DNA from: Citreicella sp. C3M06
Lineage (GTDB): Bacteria > Pseudomonadota > Alphaproteobacteria > Rhodobacterales > Rhodobacteraceae
Assembly (NCBI RefSeq): GCF_018860705.1
Contig: NZ_JAHKQA010000072.1
Span: forward strand, 186,001 to 250,000
Length of the DNA stretch: 64,000 bases
Direction of reading: 5' to 3'
Positions 27,847 through 40,419 of this stretch are shown here, in pieces. The translations under genes and the position numbers were made by a program. The notes under the pieces were generated by a model that worked only from the letters and a program-made list of their open reading frames with translations, had not been told where the DNA came from and made no database searches. Numbering within the stretch: position 1 is the stretch's first letter; each line of letters starts with the position of its first letter.

Positions 27847-28050
27847 ATGTTTCGCAAGCACCTCGTGATCGTGTTAACCGCTGCCGCACTGCTGGCCCCG
27901 GTATCGTCAACCGCGCAGCAGGCTCCTGTACCTGCGCCAGCGCCGCAACCTGCCCATGCGGCTCCGGCGCCCGGAGGCGTCGGGCCGGCCATGTGGCTTC
28001 CCGTCGCGGCGTTGGTCGTGGTGATTGCCGCTTTTGCGCAGCACCGCTGA
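27847..28050 (+). CDS. Small proline/alanine-rich membrane protein
   Basis: The product is 67 residues: a signal-like start (MFRKHLVIVLTAAALLAPVSS), then a Pro/Ala-rich linker (QQAPVPAPAPQPAHAAPAP) and a C-terminal hydrophobic segment (AMWLPVAALVVVIAAFA). No family is recognised. The ATG at 27847 has CAGGAGAG upstream. It converges with gyrA and is followed by a terminator. Such short anchored Pro/Ala proteins are common in roseobacter envelopes but none has a known role that I can cite. Confidence 0.7.
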   Translation: MFRKHLVIVLTAAALLAPVSSTAQQAPVPAPAPQPAHAAPAPGGVGPAMWLPVAALVVVIAAFAQHR

Positions 28051-28093
28051 TGCTGCGGGCTTTGCACGCCGCGCAGAGCTGGTGAAACGAAAG

Positions 28094-28120
28094 AAGCCCG
28101 GAGCAGCGCGCTCCGGGCTT
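28094..28120. terminator. Bidirectional hairpin terminator before gyrA
   Basis: AAGCCCGGAG (28094-28103) pairs with CTCCGGGCTT (28111-28120) around CAGCGCG. On the minus strand it is followed by CTTTCGTTTC. It lies between the Pro/Ala-rich gene and gyrA and can end both. Confidence 0.75.
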
Positions 28121-28197
28121 CGTCCTGTGTCAGAGATCCCTCCACGGCGCCCGCCATGTGTCGCTGTGGGCACAGGCGGGCTGTCCATGGCAGAGGA

Positions 28198-30942
28198 TTA
28201 GCTTTCAGCGCTTTCGTCGTCCTCGCCCTGATCGGCGATCCACGCGACCGACACCACGGTTTCATCGGCGCGCGTGTTGAAGACCTTGACCCCACCAGCG
28301 TTGCGGGAGCGGAACGAGATGCCATCGATCGGAACCCGGATCGACTGGCCGGTGGAGGTCGCCAGCATGATCTGGTCTTCCATCTCGACCGGGAAAGAGG
28401 CCACGATCTCGCCGCCGCGCATGGTCTTTTCCCATGCGGTGACGCCCATGCCGCCCCGCCCACGCACCGGATAGTCATGCGAGGAGGTCAGTTTGCCAAG
28501 CCCCTTGGCAGTGATGGTCAGCAGCAGGTTCTCGGCGGCGGACATCTGGGCATAACGCTCGGTCGGCAGCAGGCTGTCGGCATTGCCATCTTCCTCGTCA
28601 GCGCCTTCGTCGTCGGTGACACCGGCCATCAGGCGGCGCATCTTGAGGTAAGAAGCGCGCTCGTCCGAGGTTGCGTCGAAATGGCGGATCACCGACATCG
28701 ACACCACCTCATCCGATCCCAGCAGCCGCACGCCGCGCACCCCGGTCGAGGCGCGCGAGTTGAACACGCGCACGTCAGGCACCGGGAAACGAATTGCGCG
28801 GCCCGAGCTGGTGACCAGCATGATATCGTCATCTTCGGAACAGATGCGGGCGTTGATCAGGCGGGTGCTTTCATCCTCGCCTTCGAATTTCATCGCGATC
28901 TTGCCGTTGCGCATGACGTTGGTGAAATCCGACAGGCGGTTGCGGCGCACCGACCCCTTGGAGGTGGCGAAGACGATCTGCAGATCGTCCCATTCCGCCT
29001 CGTCGCGGTCGACCGGCATGATCGCTGCGACCGAAACCCCCTGCGGGATCGGCAGGATGTTGACGATGGCCTTGCCCTTGGACGTACGGCCGCCCTGCGG
29101 CAGACGCCAGCACTTGAGCTTGTAGACCATGCCCGCCGTGGTGAAGAACAGCAGCTGCGTGTGGGTGTTGGCCACGAACAGCTGGGTGACAACGTCATCC
29201 TCTTTGAGCGAGCCGCCCGACACACCCTTGCCACCGCGCTTTTGCGCGCGGAAATCGGCCAGCGGGGTGCGCTTGATGTAGCCCTCGGCGGTGACGGTGA
29301 CGACCATGTCTTCGCGTTCGATCAGGTCTTCGTCTTCAAGGTCGCCAGCCCAGTCGATGATCTCGGTGCGGCGGGGCACTGCGTGCAGGTCGCGCACGGC
29401 CTTCATCTCGTCGGTGATGATGCCCATGATGCGTTCGCGGCTGGACAGGATCTCGAGATATTCGCGGATCTTTCCGGCCAGCTCTTCGAGCTCGTCGGTG
29501 ACTTCCTTGACGCCCAGCTGGGTGAGCCGTTGCAGGCGCAGTTCCAGAATGGCGCGGGCCTGGGTTTCCGACAGGTTGTAGGTGCCGTCGTCGTTGGCGG
29601 TATGGGTCGGATCGTCGATCAGCGCGATATAGGGCAGGATTTCCTCGGCCGGCCAGCGGCGGGTCATCAGCTTTTCGCGCGCTTCGGCGGCATCGGCAGA
29701 GCCTCGGATGGTGCGCACCACCTCGTCAACGTTGCTGACGGCCACGGCGAGGCCGCACAGAACATGCGCCCGCTCGCGCGCCTTGCGCAGCAGGTAGGCG
29801 GTGCGCCGCGCCACCACATCTTCGCGGAAATCCACGAAAGCGGTGAGGAAGGCGCGCAACGTCAGCTGTTCGGGCTTGCCGCCGTTGAGCGCCAGCATGT
29901 TGCAGCCAAACGAGGTTTGCATCGGGGTGAAGCGATACAGCTGGTTGAGCACCACCTCGGCGGTGGCGTCGCGCTTGAGCTCGATCACCACGCGCACGCC
30001 CGAGCGGTCGGATTCATCCTGAACGTGGGCGATGCCCTCGATCCGCTTGTCGCGAACGGATTCGGCGATGCGTTCGATCATCACCGCCTTGTTCACCTGA
30101 TAGGGGATCTCGTCGATGACGATGGCAAAGCGGTCGCGCCTGATCTCTTCGACGCGGGTCTTGGCGCGAATGATGACACTGCCGCGCCCTTCGAGATAGG
30201 CCTTGCGCGCGCCCGACCGGCCAAGGATCACGCCGCCCGTCGGGAAATCGGGGGCTGGAATATAGTCGATCAGCTGCTCAGAGGACAGATCGGGGTTTTC
30301 GATCAGCGCCAGCGTCGCGTCGATCACCTCGCCAAGGTTGTGCGGCGGGATACGCGTCGCCATGCCGACGGCGATGCCTTCGGAGCCGTTGACAAGAATG
30401 TTGGGATAGCGCGCGGGCAGCACCACCGGCTCCAGACGCTCATTGGCGTAGTTCGGGACAAAATCGACGGTGTCCTTGTCGATGTCCTCGAGCAGCGCCT
30501 CGGCGGATCGTTCAAGCCGGGCTTCCGTATAGCGGTAGGCGGCGGGCGGATCGCCGTCCATCGAGCCAAAGTTGCCCTGACCGTCGATCAGCGTCAGCGA
30601 CATCGAGAAATCCTGCGCCATCCGCACCAGCGCATCATAGATCGCGCTGTCGCCATGCGGGTGATAGCGGCCCATCACGTCGCCCACGGCCGTCGCGCAT
30701 TTGCGATAGCCCTTGGCGCGGGTCTGACCATTCTCCCACATGGTGTAGAGAATGCGTCGATGCACCGGCTTGAGGCCATCGCGCAGATCCGGAATCGCGC
30801 GGCTGACGATGACGCTCATGGCGTAGTCGAGATAGCTCGATTTCATCTCGTCGATGATCGAGATTCCGGGCCCCTTGTAGGTGGGGCGTTCGGGTCCGCC
30901 CATTTCTTCGTCGTTCTCAGGGGGTTCGGGCGTATCAGTCAC
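28198..30942 (-). CDS. gyrA: DNA gyrase subunit A
   Basis: The product is 914 residues with a GTG start at 30942. The catalytic Tyr is in [10 protein letters not shown], and the C-terminal domain carries repeated beta-pinwheel blades with the gyrase box (QKRGGKG). The quinolone-determining region reads [16 protein letters not shown], with wild-type Ser and Asp at the positions that change in resistance. The acidic C-terminal tail (DDESAES) is common in alphaproteobacteria. The partner gyrB is not in the window. Confidence 0.98.
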   Translation of the reverse strand: MTDTPEPPENDEEMGGPERPTYKGPGISIIDEMKSSYLDYAMSVIVSRAIPDLRDGLKPVHRRILYTMWENGQTRAKGYRKCATAVGDVMGRYHPHGDSAIYDALVRMAQDFSMSLTLIDGQGNFGSMDGDPPAAYRYTEARLERSAEALLEDIDKDTVDFVPNYANERLEPVVLPARYPNILVNGSEGIAVGMATRIPPHNLGEVIDATLALIENPDLSSEQLIDYIPAPDFPTGGVILGRSGARKAYLEGRGSVIIRAKTRVEEIRRDRFAIVIDEIPYQVNKAVMIERIAESVRDKRIEGIAHVQDESDRSGVRVVIELKRDATAEVVLNQLYRFTPMQTSFGCNMLALNGGKPEQLTLRAFLTAFVDFREDVVARRTAYLLRKARERAHVLCGLAVAVSNVDEVVRTIRGSADAAEAREKLMTRRWPAEEILPYIALIDDPTHTANDDGTYNLSETQARAILELRLQRLTQLGVKEVTDELEELAGKIREYLEILSSRERIMGIITDEMKAVRDLHAVPRRTEIIDWAGDLEDEDLIEREDMVVTVTAEGYIKRTPLADFRAQKRGGKGVSGGSLKEDDVVTQLFVANTHTQLLFFTTAGMVYKLKCWRLPQGGRTSKGKAIVNILPIPQGVSVAAIMPVDRDEAEWDDLQIVFATSKGSVRRNRLSDFTNVMRNGKIAMKFEGEDESTRLINARICSEDDDIMLVTSSGRAIRFPVPDVRVFNSRASTGVRGVRLLGSDEVVSMSVIRHFDATSDERASYLKMRRLMAGVTDDEGADEEDGNADSLLPTERYAQMSAAENLLLTITAKGLGKLTSSHDYPVRGRGGMGVTAWEKTMRGGEIVASFPVEMEDQIMLATSTGQSIRVPIDGISFRSRNAGGVKVFNTRADETVVSVAWIADQGEDDESAES

Positions 30943-31133
30943 GGGGTTCGCCTGCTTGTTCTTGTGCTATATCTTGTTAGCGGGGGTTATACCCCAGACA
31001 GGATGTTGCGCGCAATGGCCGCACACGCGGTTTTCTGGCAGCCGCCAACTTCGGGTGATAACAGCCTGTTTTCATTGAAATATAACGACTCGTACGGCAC
31101 CGTTCTAGGATGGAACCCGCAAGAGGTAAAGCG

Positions 31134-31403
31134 ATGCAGGAAACGCCGACAGAGCTCATGCTGAAAGGCTATGGGCTGACCACCGCCGAGATCTTCTACC
31201 GCATGCCGGACTATCGGAACGTTCTCAACACCTTTGTATGGCAGGAATACGATCTGGCGCCGGATCATCCGAAGCTGTTCGGCTTCATTGAATTCTGGCA
31301 GGACAAGATCGAAGGTCCTCTGCATTCGGTGCGTTTCACGCACCGCAAAATGATGTCTTCGGGCGAATGGCGGCAAGTTGTGGGCGAATTTCGCTACCAC
31401 TAA
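31134..31403 (+). CDS. usg: Usg family protein
   Basis: The product is 89 residues and matches the Usg family: LMLKGYGLTTAEIFYRMPDY, FVWQEYDLAPDHPKLFGFIEFW and GPLHSVRFTH are all conserved. The family name comes from its position near trp genes in Caulobacter-like bacteria; its function is unproven. The ATG at 31134 has AGAGG upstream. It is divergent from gyrA and is followed by the paired repeat at 31415-31556. Confidence 0.88.
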   Translation: MQETPTELMLKGYGLTTAEIFYRMPDYRNVLNTFVWQEYDLAPDHPKLFGFIEFWQDKIEGPLHSVRFTHRKMMSSGEWRQVVGEFRYH

Positions 31404-31414
31404 GAGGAAGGAAA

Positions 31415-31478
31415 GGGGGCGCTGCCCCCTTCGCGGGCCGGAGCCCGCTTACCCCCGGGATATTTAGAGCCAGAAGAA
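31415..31478 (+). repeat. Dispersed roseobacter-type intergenic repeat, copy A
   Basis: The unit has three parts: a GGGGGCGCTGCCCCC hairpin (31415-31429), a short GC hairpin, and a conserved block CCCCCGGGATATTT-N5-CCAGAAGAA that ends at 31478. Three more copies occur in this window. The same kind of block is a frequent intergenic repeat in Rhodobacteraceae genomes, as I recall. Confidence 0.75.
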
Positions 31479-31492
31479 AACCGGGCCCGCGC

Positions 31493-31556
31493 TTCTTCTG
31501 GCTCTAAATATCCCGGGGTGAATTCGCCGTCAGGCGAAGAGGGGCAGCGCCCCCGC
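31493..31556 (-). repeat. Dispersed intergenic repeat, copy B (inverted to copy A)
   Basis: It has the same parts as copy A in reverse. Its block arm 31493-31518 matches 31453-31478 perfectly over 26 bases, with a 14-base spacer (31479-31492), so the two copies can fold into one long hairpin. It stands between usg and the YSC84-like gene, which converge, and may serve as their shared terminator. Confidence 0.75.
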
Positions 31557-31567
31557 CGCGAGGCAAA

Positions 31568-32122
31568 TCACGGGATGATCCGCGAATATTTCGTGCCGTC
31601 AAGCGTCGCGCCAAGGCGCAGGCCGGATTGCCCGAAGATCACCGCAATCACTGGCGACATCGAGGTGGTCGTCTCGGCGGCGAGCGTATCGCCCTTTTCC
31701 GGGGTCGCGTATTCAATATTGGCGCCAGCGGCCCAGCCCGTGGAGCGACGGAAATCAGAGAGGGCGTTCTGGGTCATGAAGAACAGCACATGCGCGTATT
31801 GCTGAGCGCCGATCTGCAGGCCGCCAGACCCCTTGACCATCGAATAGTAATCCACCGTGGAGCCACCCACGCGCAGCGCACCGCGGCCGTAGGCACCGCC
31901 AATGCCAAGCCCGGCTTCGGTCACCAGCGGCATCACCAGCATCCCGGCAGCTTTGTTGCCCAGATCGACAGTGCCGGGGAACTGATAGTACATCTGGCTG
32001 AGCGTGGAATCGACGCGCGCGTCGATGGTCGCGCCGCCGGTGCTTCCCACACCGTTTGCGCAGGCGGAGAGTGCTCCCATCGCGCCGAGCGAGAGGGTGA
32101 GCGTGCGTCGGGTCATGTTCAT
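31568..32122 (-). CDS. YSC84/SYLF-domain lipoprotein
   Basis: The product is 184 residues. The start MNMTRRTLTLSLGAMGALSAC has a lipobox L-S-A-C, so the mature protein is lipid-anchored. The rest matches the SYLF (YSC84) domain: AAGMLVMPLVTEAGLGIGGAYGRGALRVGG, YYSMVKGSGGLQIGAQQYAHVLFFMT and the final TKYSRIIP. SYLF domains bind phosphoinositides in eukaryotes; the bacterial role is unknown. A second ATG at 32116 is possible. Confidence 0.88.
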   Translation of the reverse strand: MNMTRRTLTLSLGAMGALSACANGVGSTGGATIDARVDSTLSQMYYQFPGTVDLGNKAAGMLVMPLVTEAGLGIGGAYGRGALRVGGSTVDYYSMVKGSGGLQIGAQQYAHVLFFMTQNALSDFRRSTGWAAGANIEYATPEKGDTLAAETTTSMSPVIAVIFGQSGLRLGATLDGTKYSRIIP

Positions 32123-32506
32123 CGGTCTGCTCTCTTGTCCTGATGCCAGGGCCCTCTCCCATCGGGCCGGTGCCTGTTCTGGTCCGGCTGTACCGCCGGT
32201 TGTGCGGAAATGATAGCCAAGGTGGCTGCGAGTGTCACCCGCCATATGTCTTGCCCGGCAGGGTTCCGCGCGGTCAAGCTGTTTTCGTGGCAGCGCCAGC
32301 CTGCTGGTCGCAGCGATGATCGCTCTGACGCGTCGCTGGATGGCGGTCTCTGCTTGGGAGGACAGTTGATGGTGGGTCGCGCTGGTGCATCAAGTTAAGG
32401 GGCAGGTGTTTTGTCGTTTGCCGGATAGCGGGGCGAGCTGTGGCGCCACCGCCCCGCTGACATTGCATCTCGGCAGACGTGATGCGCTTGCCAGCGGCTC
32501 AGCGGC
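32123..32506. other. Gene-free gap between the YSC84-like gene and hemB (384 bp)
   Basis: I see no convincing gene here. The end near 32123 should hold the promoter of the lipoprotein. An inverted repeat AGCGGGGCG (32427-32435) / CGCCCCGCT (32450-32458) lies 49-80 bases past the hemB stop and may be its terminator, though no T run follows. The remainder is ordinary GC-rich sequence. Confidence 0.5.
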
Positions 32507-33505
32507 TCAGCCGTTCAGCAGCCGTGCCGCAGCGGGGGCGAAATAGGTCAGCACCCCGTCGCAGCCGGCGCGCCGGAAACACATCAGGCTTTCCAGCATC
32601 ACCTTGTTTCCATCCAGCCAGCCGCGCTCGAAAGCGCCGGTCAGCATCGCGTATTCCCCCGACACCTGATAGGCAAAGGTCGGCGCGCCGAAGCTGTCCT
32701 TGGCGCGGCGGCAGATATCAAGGTAAGGCATCCCCGGTTTGACCATCACCATGTCGGCGCCTTCGGACAGGTCGCGCTCGATCAGGCGCATCGCCTCGTC
32801 GGAATTGGCGGGCTGCATCTGGTAGGTGGCCTTGTCGCCCTTGAGCGCCCCCGAGGCGCCGAGCGCATCGCGGAACGGGCCGTAAAAGCCGCTCGCGTAT
32901 TTGGCCGAATAGCTCATGATCGCGGTGTTCTTGAAACCCTCACGCTCCAGCTCCGAGCGGATCGCGGCGATGCGCCCGTCCATCATGTCGGACGGGCCGA
33001 TGATGTCGCAGCCCGCGCGCGCCTGCGATAGCGCCTGTTTCACCAGCGCCTCGACCGTTTCGTCGTTGACGATCTCGCCGTCCACCACAAAGCCGTCATG
33101 CCCGGTCGAGGAATAGGGATCGAGCGCCACATCGGTCATCACCGCGATGTCCGGCACCGCGTCCTTGATGGCGCGAATGGCGCGGTTGGTCAGGTTTTCC
33201 GGGTTCCACGCCTCGGCGGCGTCTTCGCTGCGCAGGGCAGGGTCGGTATAGGGAAACAGGCAGATCGCCGGGATGCCGAGCGCATGGGCCTCGCGCGCCG
33301 CCTCGACCACCTTGTCCACCGAAAGCCGGTTCACCCCGGGCATCGAGCCGATGGGTTCCACCACGCCGCTGCCGTCGCGCACAAACACCGGCCAGATGAG
33401 ATCCGACGGGCTCAGCACCGTTTCAGCGACCAGTGCGCGGATCGCCGGGCTGGTGCGCAGGCGGCGCAGGCGTGTTGCGGGAAAACCGGCAATCGTGGGT
33501 TTCAT
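32507..33505 (-). CDS. hemB: Delta-aminolevulinic acid dehydratase (porphobilinogen synthase)
   Basis: The product is 332 residues. Two active Lys are seen, in YSAKYASGFYGPFRDA and MVKPGMPYLDI. The metal-binding segment reads DVALDPYSSTGHDG instead of the Cys-rich zinc site of E. coli, so this is the Mg-type enzyme of alphaproteobacteria. It joins two ALA molecules to make porphobilinogen for haem, and for bacteriochlorophyll if the host is phototrophic. The ATG at 33505 is chosen for MKPTIAGFPATRLRRLR. Confidence 0.97.
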   Translation of the reverse strand: MKPTIAGFPATRLRRLRTSPAIRALVAETVLSPSDLIWPVFVRDGSGVVEPIGSMPGVNRLSVDKVVEAAREAHALGIPAICLFPYTDPALRSEDAAEAWNPENLTNRAIRAIKDAVPDIAVMTDVALDPYSSTGHDGFVVDGEIVNDETVEALVKQALSQARAGCDIIGPSDMMDGRIAAIRSELEREGFKNTAIMSYSAKYASGFYGPFRDALGASGALKGDKATYQMQPANSDEAMRLIERDLSEGADMVMVKPGMPYLDICRRAKDSFGAPTFAYQVSGEYAMLTGAFERGWLDGNKVMLESLMCFRRAGCDGVLTYFAPAAARLLNG

Positions 33506-33617
33506 CGTGGGCCTCTCTTGATAACACGGCTCTTGGGTGGCATGGAAAGGCGGCTGTCACAAGGCCCGGCACTTTGCGTGCTTCAACAGGCCGCGCGCAA
33601 GAGGGGCCCTGCGACAA

Positions 33618-34142
33618 GTGGATTGGTACCAAACCGTTCTCGAGACCATTGACCTGCGGTCGTTCTCCAACCTGTGGTACTGGATCGCGCTTGCGGTCAC
33701 ATGGTCGAAGGCCAGCCACTGGGTGCTGGGGGTGCCGTTCGACATGGTCGTGCGCGCCAAGCGCAACGGCGGGCAGGCGGCAAGCGATCTTGAAGACATG
33801 GTCCGCATCAACGTCAATCGCATTCTGTTCACCGTCAACGAGGCTGGAGTCTGGATTGTCGCTTTCGGCGCACTGTTCCTGACCATGCTGCTGGTGGCGG
33901 GGTTCTGGTATGGGGTCGAGCTGACTCAGGCCGTGGCTTTGATCGTGGTGCCGATGACGCTGGTTGCGCTTCTGAGCCTGCGGGTGGCGAAGCAGATCCG
34001 CAGTCTGGGTCTGAGCGGCCCGGAGCTGTGGCAACGCCTCGCGACGCATCGCTTCTGGATTCAGGTGATCGGCCTGATTTCGATCTTCATCACGGCGCTT
34101 TGGGGCATGTTCCAGAACATGGGGTATCAGACGCTCGGCTAA
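33618..34142 (+). CDS. Membrane protein of unknown function
   Basis: The product is 174 residues from the GTG at 33618 (VDWYQTVLETIDLRSFSNLWYWIALAV). Four hydrophobic segments are seen: about 18-34, 78-98, 106-122 and 147-165. I recall roseobacter relatives labelled as a component of the SufBCD complex, but nothing in this sequence supports that. It is 51 bases upstream of mfd and the two are probably co-transcribed. The start is uncertain because the nearest AGGGG is 12 bases upstream. Confidence 0.7.
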   Translation: MDWYQTVLETIDLRSFSNLWYWIALAVTWSKASHWVLGVPFDMVVRAKRNGGQAASDLEDMVRINVNRILFTVNEAGVWIVAFGALFLTMLLVAGFWYGVELTQAVALIVVPMTLVALLSLRVAKQIRSLGLSGPELWQRLATHRFWIQVIGLISIFITALWGMFQNMGYQTLG

Positions 34143-34193
34143 GGCGCGCATTGTGGTTGACGGGCGCGCGCCATCGCGCCACATGGCTTGAGC

Positions 34194-37673
<3,480 letters not shown>

Positions 37674-37721
37674 GCGTCTGCGCGAGAAGAGCTGTGGGCA
37701 GCGCCCGGCATTGTGGGGGTT

Positions 37722-37784
37722 GGGGGGCTCTGCCCCCCTCGGCCTTGCGGCCTCACCCCCCGGGATATTTTCCTGCCAGAAGAA
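37722..37784 (+). repeat. Dispersed intergenic repeat, copy C
   Basis: It has the same layout as copies A, B and D: a GGGGGGCTCTGCCCCCC hairpin (37722-37738), a GGCCTTGCGGCC hairpin (37741-37752), and CCCCCGGGATATTT-N4-5-CCAGAAGAA to 37784. It lies in the 302-base gap between mfd and the sugar phosphorylase gene. Confidence 0.75.
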
Positions 37785-37975
37785 ACTGCGGGCGAAAGTG
37801 GCGGGGGCGGGATGGGGCGTGCTGGGTCCGGGGTTTTCGCTTGTGCCTCAAGTTGCAAGGGCTTAACCCTCTTTCAAGCTCGTCATGGCGCGAGCAAAGC
37901 GCAAAATAAAGAGGGGCTTTGTTCTGGCCGGTTGATGCTGGGGCCATGGCTCCGGACGGGAAACCGGGAGATCTC

Positions 37976-39721
37976 ATGACCGCGAAAACCTTTAGTGCCA
38001 AACTGTCCGAACTGCTGCGTTTCATCTATCCGGACGTAAACACCGATATTCTTGGCAGTCAGGTGGTCGAAGCATTCTGGCCGGATGAAAAGCATCGGCG
38101 CAAGCAGCCGCGCAAGCCGGGCAACAATCTGTGGACGCAAAATGACGCGGTGCTGATCACCTATGGTGACAGCCTGATCGATGGCACCCACAAGCCGCTT
38201 GACCTGCTGCACGACTTTCTGGCGACGCATATGAAGGGCGTCGTGAACGGCGTGCATATCCTGCCGTTCTTTCCGTTCACCTCGGACGATGGTTTTGCGG
38301 TGACGGATTATCGCAAGGTGAATCCCCAGCTTGGCGAATGGTCGGATGTGGGCCGGATCGCCCGTGAATTCCATCTGATGTCGGATCTGGTGCTGAACCA
38401 CGTCTCGTCGCAAGGCGTCTGGTTCAATGCCTATCGGCAAGGGCAAAAGCCCTTTGACGGCTTCTTTTTCGAAGCCTCGCCCGAGGATGACGTCAGCATG
38501 GTGACGCGTCCGCGCACCACGCCGCTGCTTCAGGAAGTCGAGACGGCGATGGGCACGCGCCACGTCTGGTGTACCTTCAGCCACGACCAGATCGACCTGG
38601 ATTTCCGCAACCCCGAAGTGCTGCTTGAGATCCTGCGCATCATCCGCCTGCACATCGACGAGGGCGTGCGCATCATCCGGCTGGATGCGGTGGCCTTTTT
38701 GTGGAAGCAGCTTGGCACAAATTGCATTCACCTGCCGCAGACCCATGCGGTGATCCAGCTGATGCGCCTGCTGATGGATTACGCCACCGAGACGGTGATC
38801 CTGCTGACCGAGACCAACGTGCCCAAGGCCGAAAACCTCAGCTATTTCGGTCACCGGAACGAGGCGCATGTGGTCTATAACTTCCCCCTGCCGCCGCTGA
38901 TCCTGCATGCGATGATGTCGGGCAATGCGAAGTACCTGATCAACTGGCAGCGCACCATGCCGCCGGCGCCGCTGGGCTGCGCCTATCTCAACTTCACCGC
39001 GTCGCATGATGGTATCGGTATGCGCCCGGCGGAGGGGCTGATCCCGCCGCCCGAGATCGGCAAGATGATCGAGACCATCCGCGAGATCGGCGGGCGGGTG
39101 TCGATGCGCTCGTTGCCCGGCGGCGGCGAGGCGCCTTACGAGCTGAATTGTTCGTATTTCGAGGCGATGGGGCAGACCTTCGAGGGCCGCGACGAGCATC
39201 ACATTGCGCGGTTCTTGTGTTCGCAGACCATTCCGATGTCGCTTGAAGGCATTCCGGCGTTTTACATCCACTCGATGCTGGCGACGCCGAACGATCTGGA
39301 GGCGGTCGAGCGGCGCGGCATGAACCGTGCGATCAACCGGCATCGCTGGGATTACCCGACGCTGATCGGCAAGCTTGAAGATCCCGAGACGATTCATGCG
39401 CAGGTGCTTGGCGCGCTGTCCGAACGGCTCAGGCTGCGGGCAAAGCAGCCGGGGTTCCATCCCAATGCGACGCAGTTCACGCTCAACCTCGATCCGCGGA
39501 TCTTTGGCCTGTGGCGGCAATCGCTGGATCGGGCGCAGTCGATCTTTACCCTGCACAATGTCAGCGCCGAGACCGTCGAGATCCCCGAAGCCGATCTGAA
39601 CCTGATCGCCGACGAGCGCTGGGTCGACCTGCTGAGCGGCGAAGAGATCGTTGCCGGGCCGGTGTCGCTGGCGCCCTATCAGTGCCGCTGGATCTCGAAC
39701 CAGCCTGACGCGCAGGTTTAG
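37976..39721 (+). CDS. GH13_18 sugar phosphorylase, possible glucosylglycerate phosphorylase
   Basis: The product is 581 residues with the GH13 barrel. The proposed nucleophile is Asp237 in VRIIRLDAVAFLWK, the acid/base Glu279 in LLTETNVP, and the third carboxylate in FTASHDGIGMRP. The domain start NGVHILPFFPFTSDDGFAVTDY fits subfamily 18, which includes sucrose, sucrose 6-phosphate and glucosylglycerate phosphorylases. The window also encodes a glucosylglycerate-type synthase and phosphatase, so the substrate may be glucosylglycerate, cleaved to glucose 1-phosphate. Sucrose phosphorylase remains possible. The start is at ATG 37976 with GGGAG upstream. Confidence 0.8.
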   Translation: MTAKTFSAKLSELLRFIYPDVNTDILGSQVVEAFWPDEKHRRKQPRKPGNNLWTQNDAVLITYGDSLIDGTHKPLDLLHDFLATHMKGVVNGVHILPFFPFTSDDGFAVTDYRKVNPQLGEWSDVGRIAREFHLMSDLVLNHVSSQGVWFNAYRQGQKPFDGFFFEASPEDDVSMVTRPRTTPLLQEVETAMGTRHVWCTFSHDQIDLDFRNPEVLLEILRIIRLHIDEGVRIIRLDAVAFLWKQLGTNCIHLPQTHAVIQLMRLLMDYATETVILLTETNVPKAENLSYFGHRNEAHVVYNFPLPPLILHAMMSGNAKYLINWQRTMPPAPLGCAYLNFTASHDGIGMRPAEGLIPPPEIGKMIETIREIGGRVSMRSLPGGGEAPYELNCSYFEAMGQTFEGRDEHHIARFLCSQTIPMSLEGIPAFYIHSMLATPNDLEAVERRGMNRAINRHRWDYPTLIGKLEDPETIHAQVLGALSERLRLRAKQPGFHPNATQFTLNLDPRIFGLWRQSLDRAQSIFTLHNVSAETVEIPEADLNLIADERWVDLLSGEEIVAGPVSLAPYQCRWISNQPDAQV

Positions 39722-39787
39722 TGGGCCTGAGGCAGAGCACGGCCAGCGCCGGTTTTGCTGCATTTCCTTCAAATGATTCGCATTACC

Positions 39788-39815
39788 GCCAGCACGACGT
39801 CGATGTCGTGCTGGC
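39788..39815 (+). terminator. Hairpin after the sugar phosphorylase gene
   Basis: GCCAGCACGAC (39788-39798) pairs perfectly with GTCGTGCTGGC (39805-39815) around GTCGAT. It is 66 bases past the stop and followed by mixed TAATCTTCATG, so it is likely a terminator, though the T run is weak. Confidence 0.6.
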
Positions 39816-40036
39816 TAATCTTCATGATCTTGGTGGATTGACCACGAGGCAGAGACAGCGACCGCCAAAATTATTCACGCCAGCGTGAAGGGTGCCCGAG
39901 GTGTTGCCAGCACCGTGCTGTCTCACTGTTGGAAACAGTGGGCCACAGCAGGGCCGGGGAAAAGCGCCTGTTTTTGCTGGAATCCGGGGATATTCGCCGC
40001 TTTTCCCGACGGTATCTGGAAACAAAGCGCCAGCAA

Positions 40037-40060
40037 GATTTTGTTAACCATGTCAAAATC
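40037..40060. promoter_or_regulatory. Dyad with a CtrA half-site
   Basis: GATTTTG (40037-40043) and CAAAATC (40054-40060) form a perfect dyad, and the ten-base centre contains TTAACCAT (40044-40051), the classical CtrA half-site. It lies 360 bases upstream of the Hint-protein start. Which protein binds here, if any, is unknown. Confidence 0.35.
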
Positions 40061-40419
40061 ATGCGGTGATCTGGCCTCTGTTCGCAGGGACAAGCTAGAT
40101 GCAGACATTTTATCCTTTGTCCGACGCATTTCGCACCCTAATAATCTCGCCAAGTCCAAGCGGGAGTGAGGACCATAGGCCACGGGGGCGGCCGCTGAAC
40201 GGAAAGTGCCTGCCAAGGGTGCGGAAGGGATGCGCTGGAGGAAAACCTCCGTCGCCAAGAGCGAACTTCGTCCACGCATGTGACAGGTGGGCAAAGGCGC
40301 GCAACCCCGATTGCAGACCTTGCTGGCGATACAGAAAAATGACGGCGACATCGTTGACGCGCGTCACAGTGAATTTGGCGCGGTTTTACCTAGCGCCGAC
40401 GTATTGAGGGTCGAAAACG

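Larger units (their letters stand above)
39722..40419. other. Long non-coding gap before the Hint-domain gene (698 bp)
   Basis: I find no credible gene; the short reading frames present have no ribosome site or family. The gap holds a terminator-like hairpin at 39788-39815, a palindrome CACTGTT-GGA-AACAGTG at 39924-39940, a dyad GATTTTG-N10-CAAAATC at 40037-40060 whose centre holds TTAACCAT, and GAGGG before the next start codon. It may be a complex promoter region for the secreted protein. Confidence 0.55.

Noticed and set aside
28156-31164. Very long open frame opposite gyrA (about 1000 codons)
   Set aside because: It is a shadow of the GC-rich gyrA codons in the other strand, and gyrA is certain. 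The translated product is rich in His, Arg and Asp in an irregular pattern and matches no family.
39885-40169. 94-codon frame in the long gap before the Hint gene
   Set aside because: No ribosome site, no domain and an unusual codon pattern; it crosses the dyads. I treat the region as non-coding.
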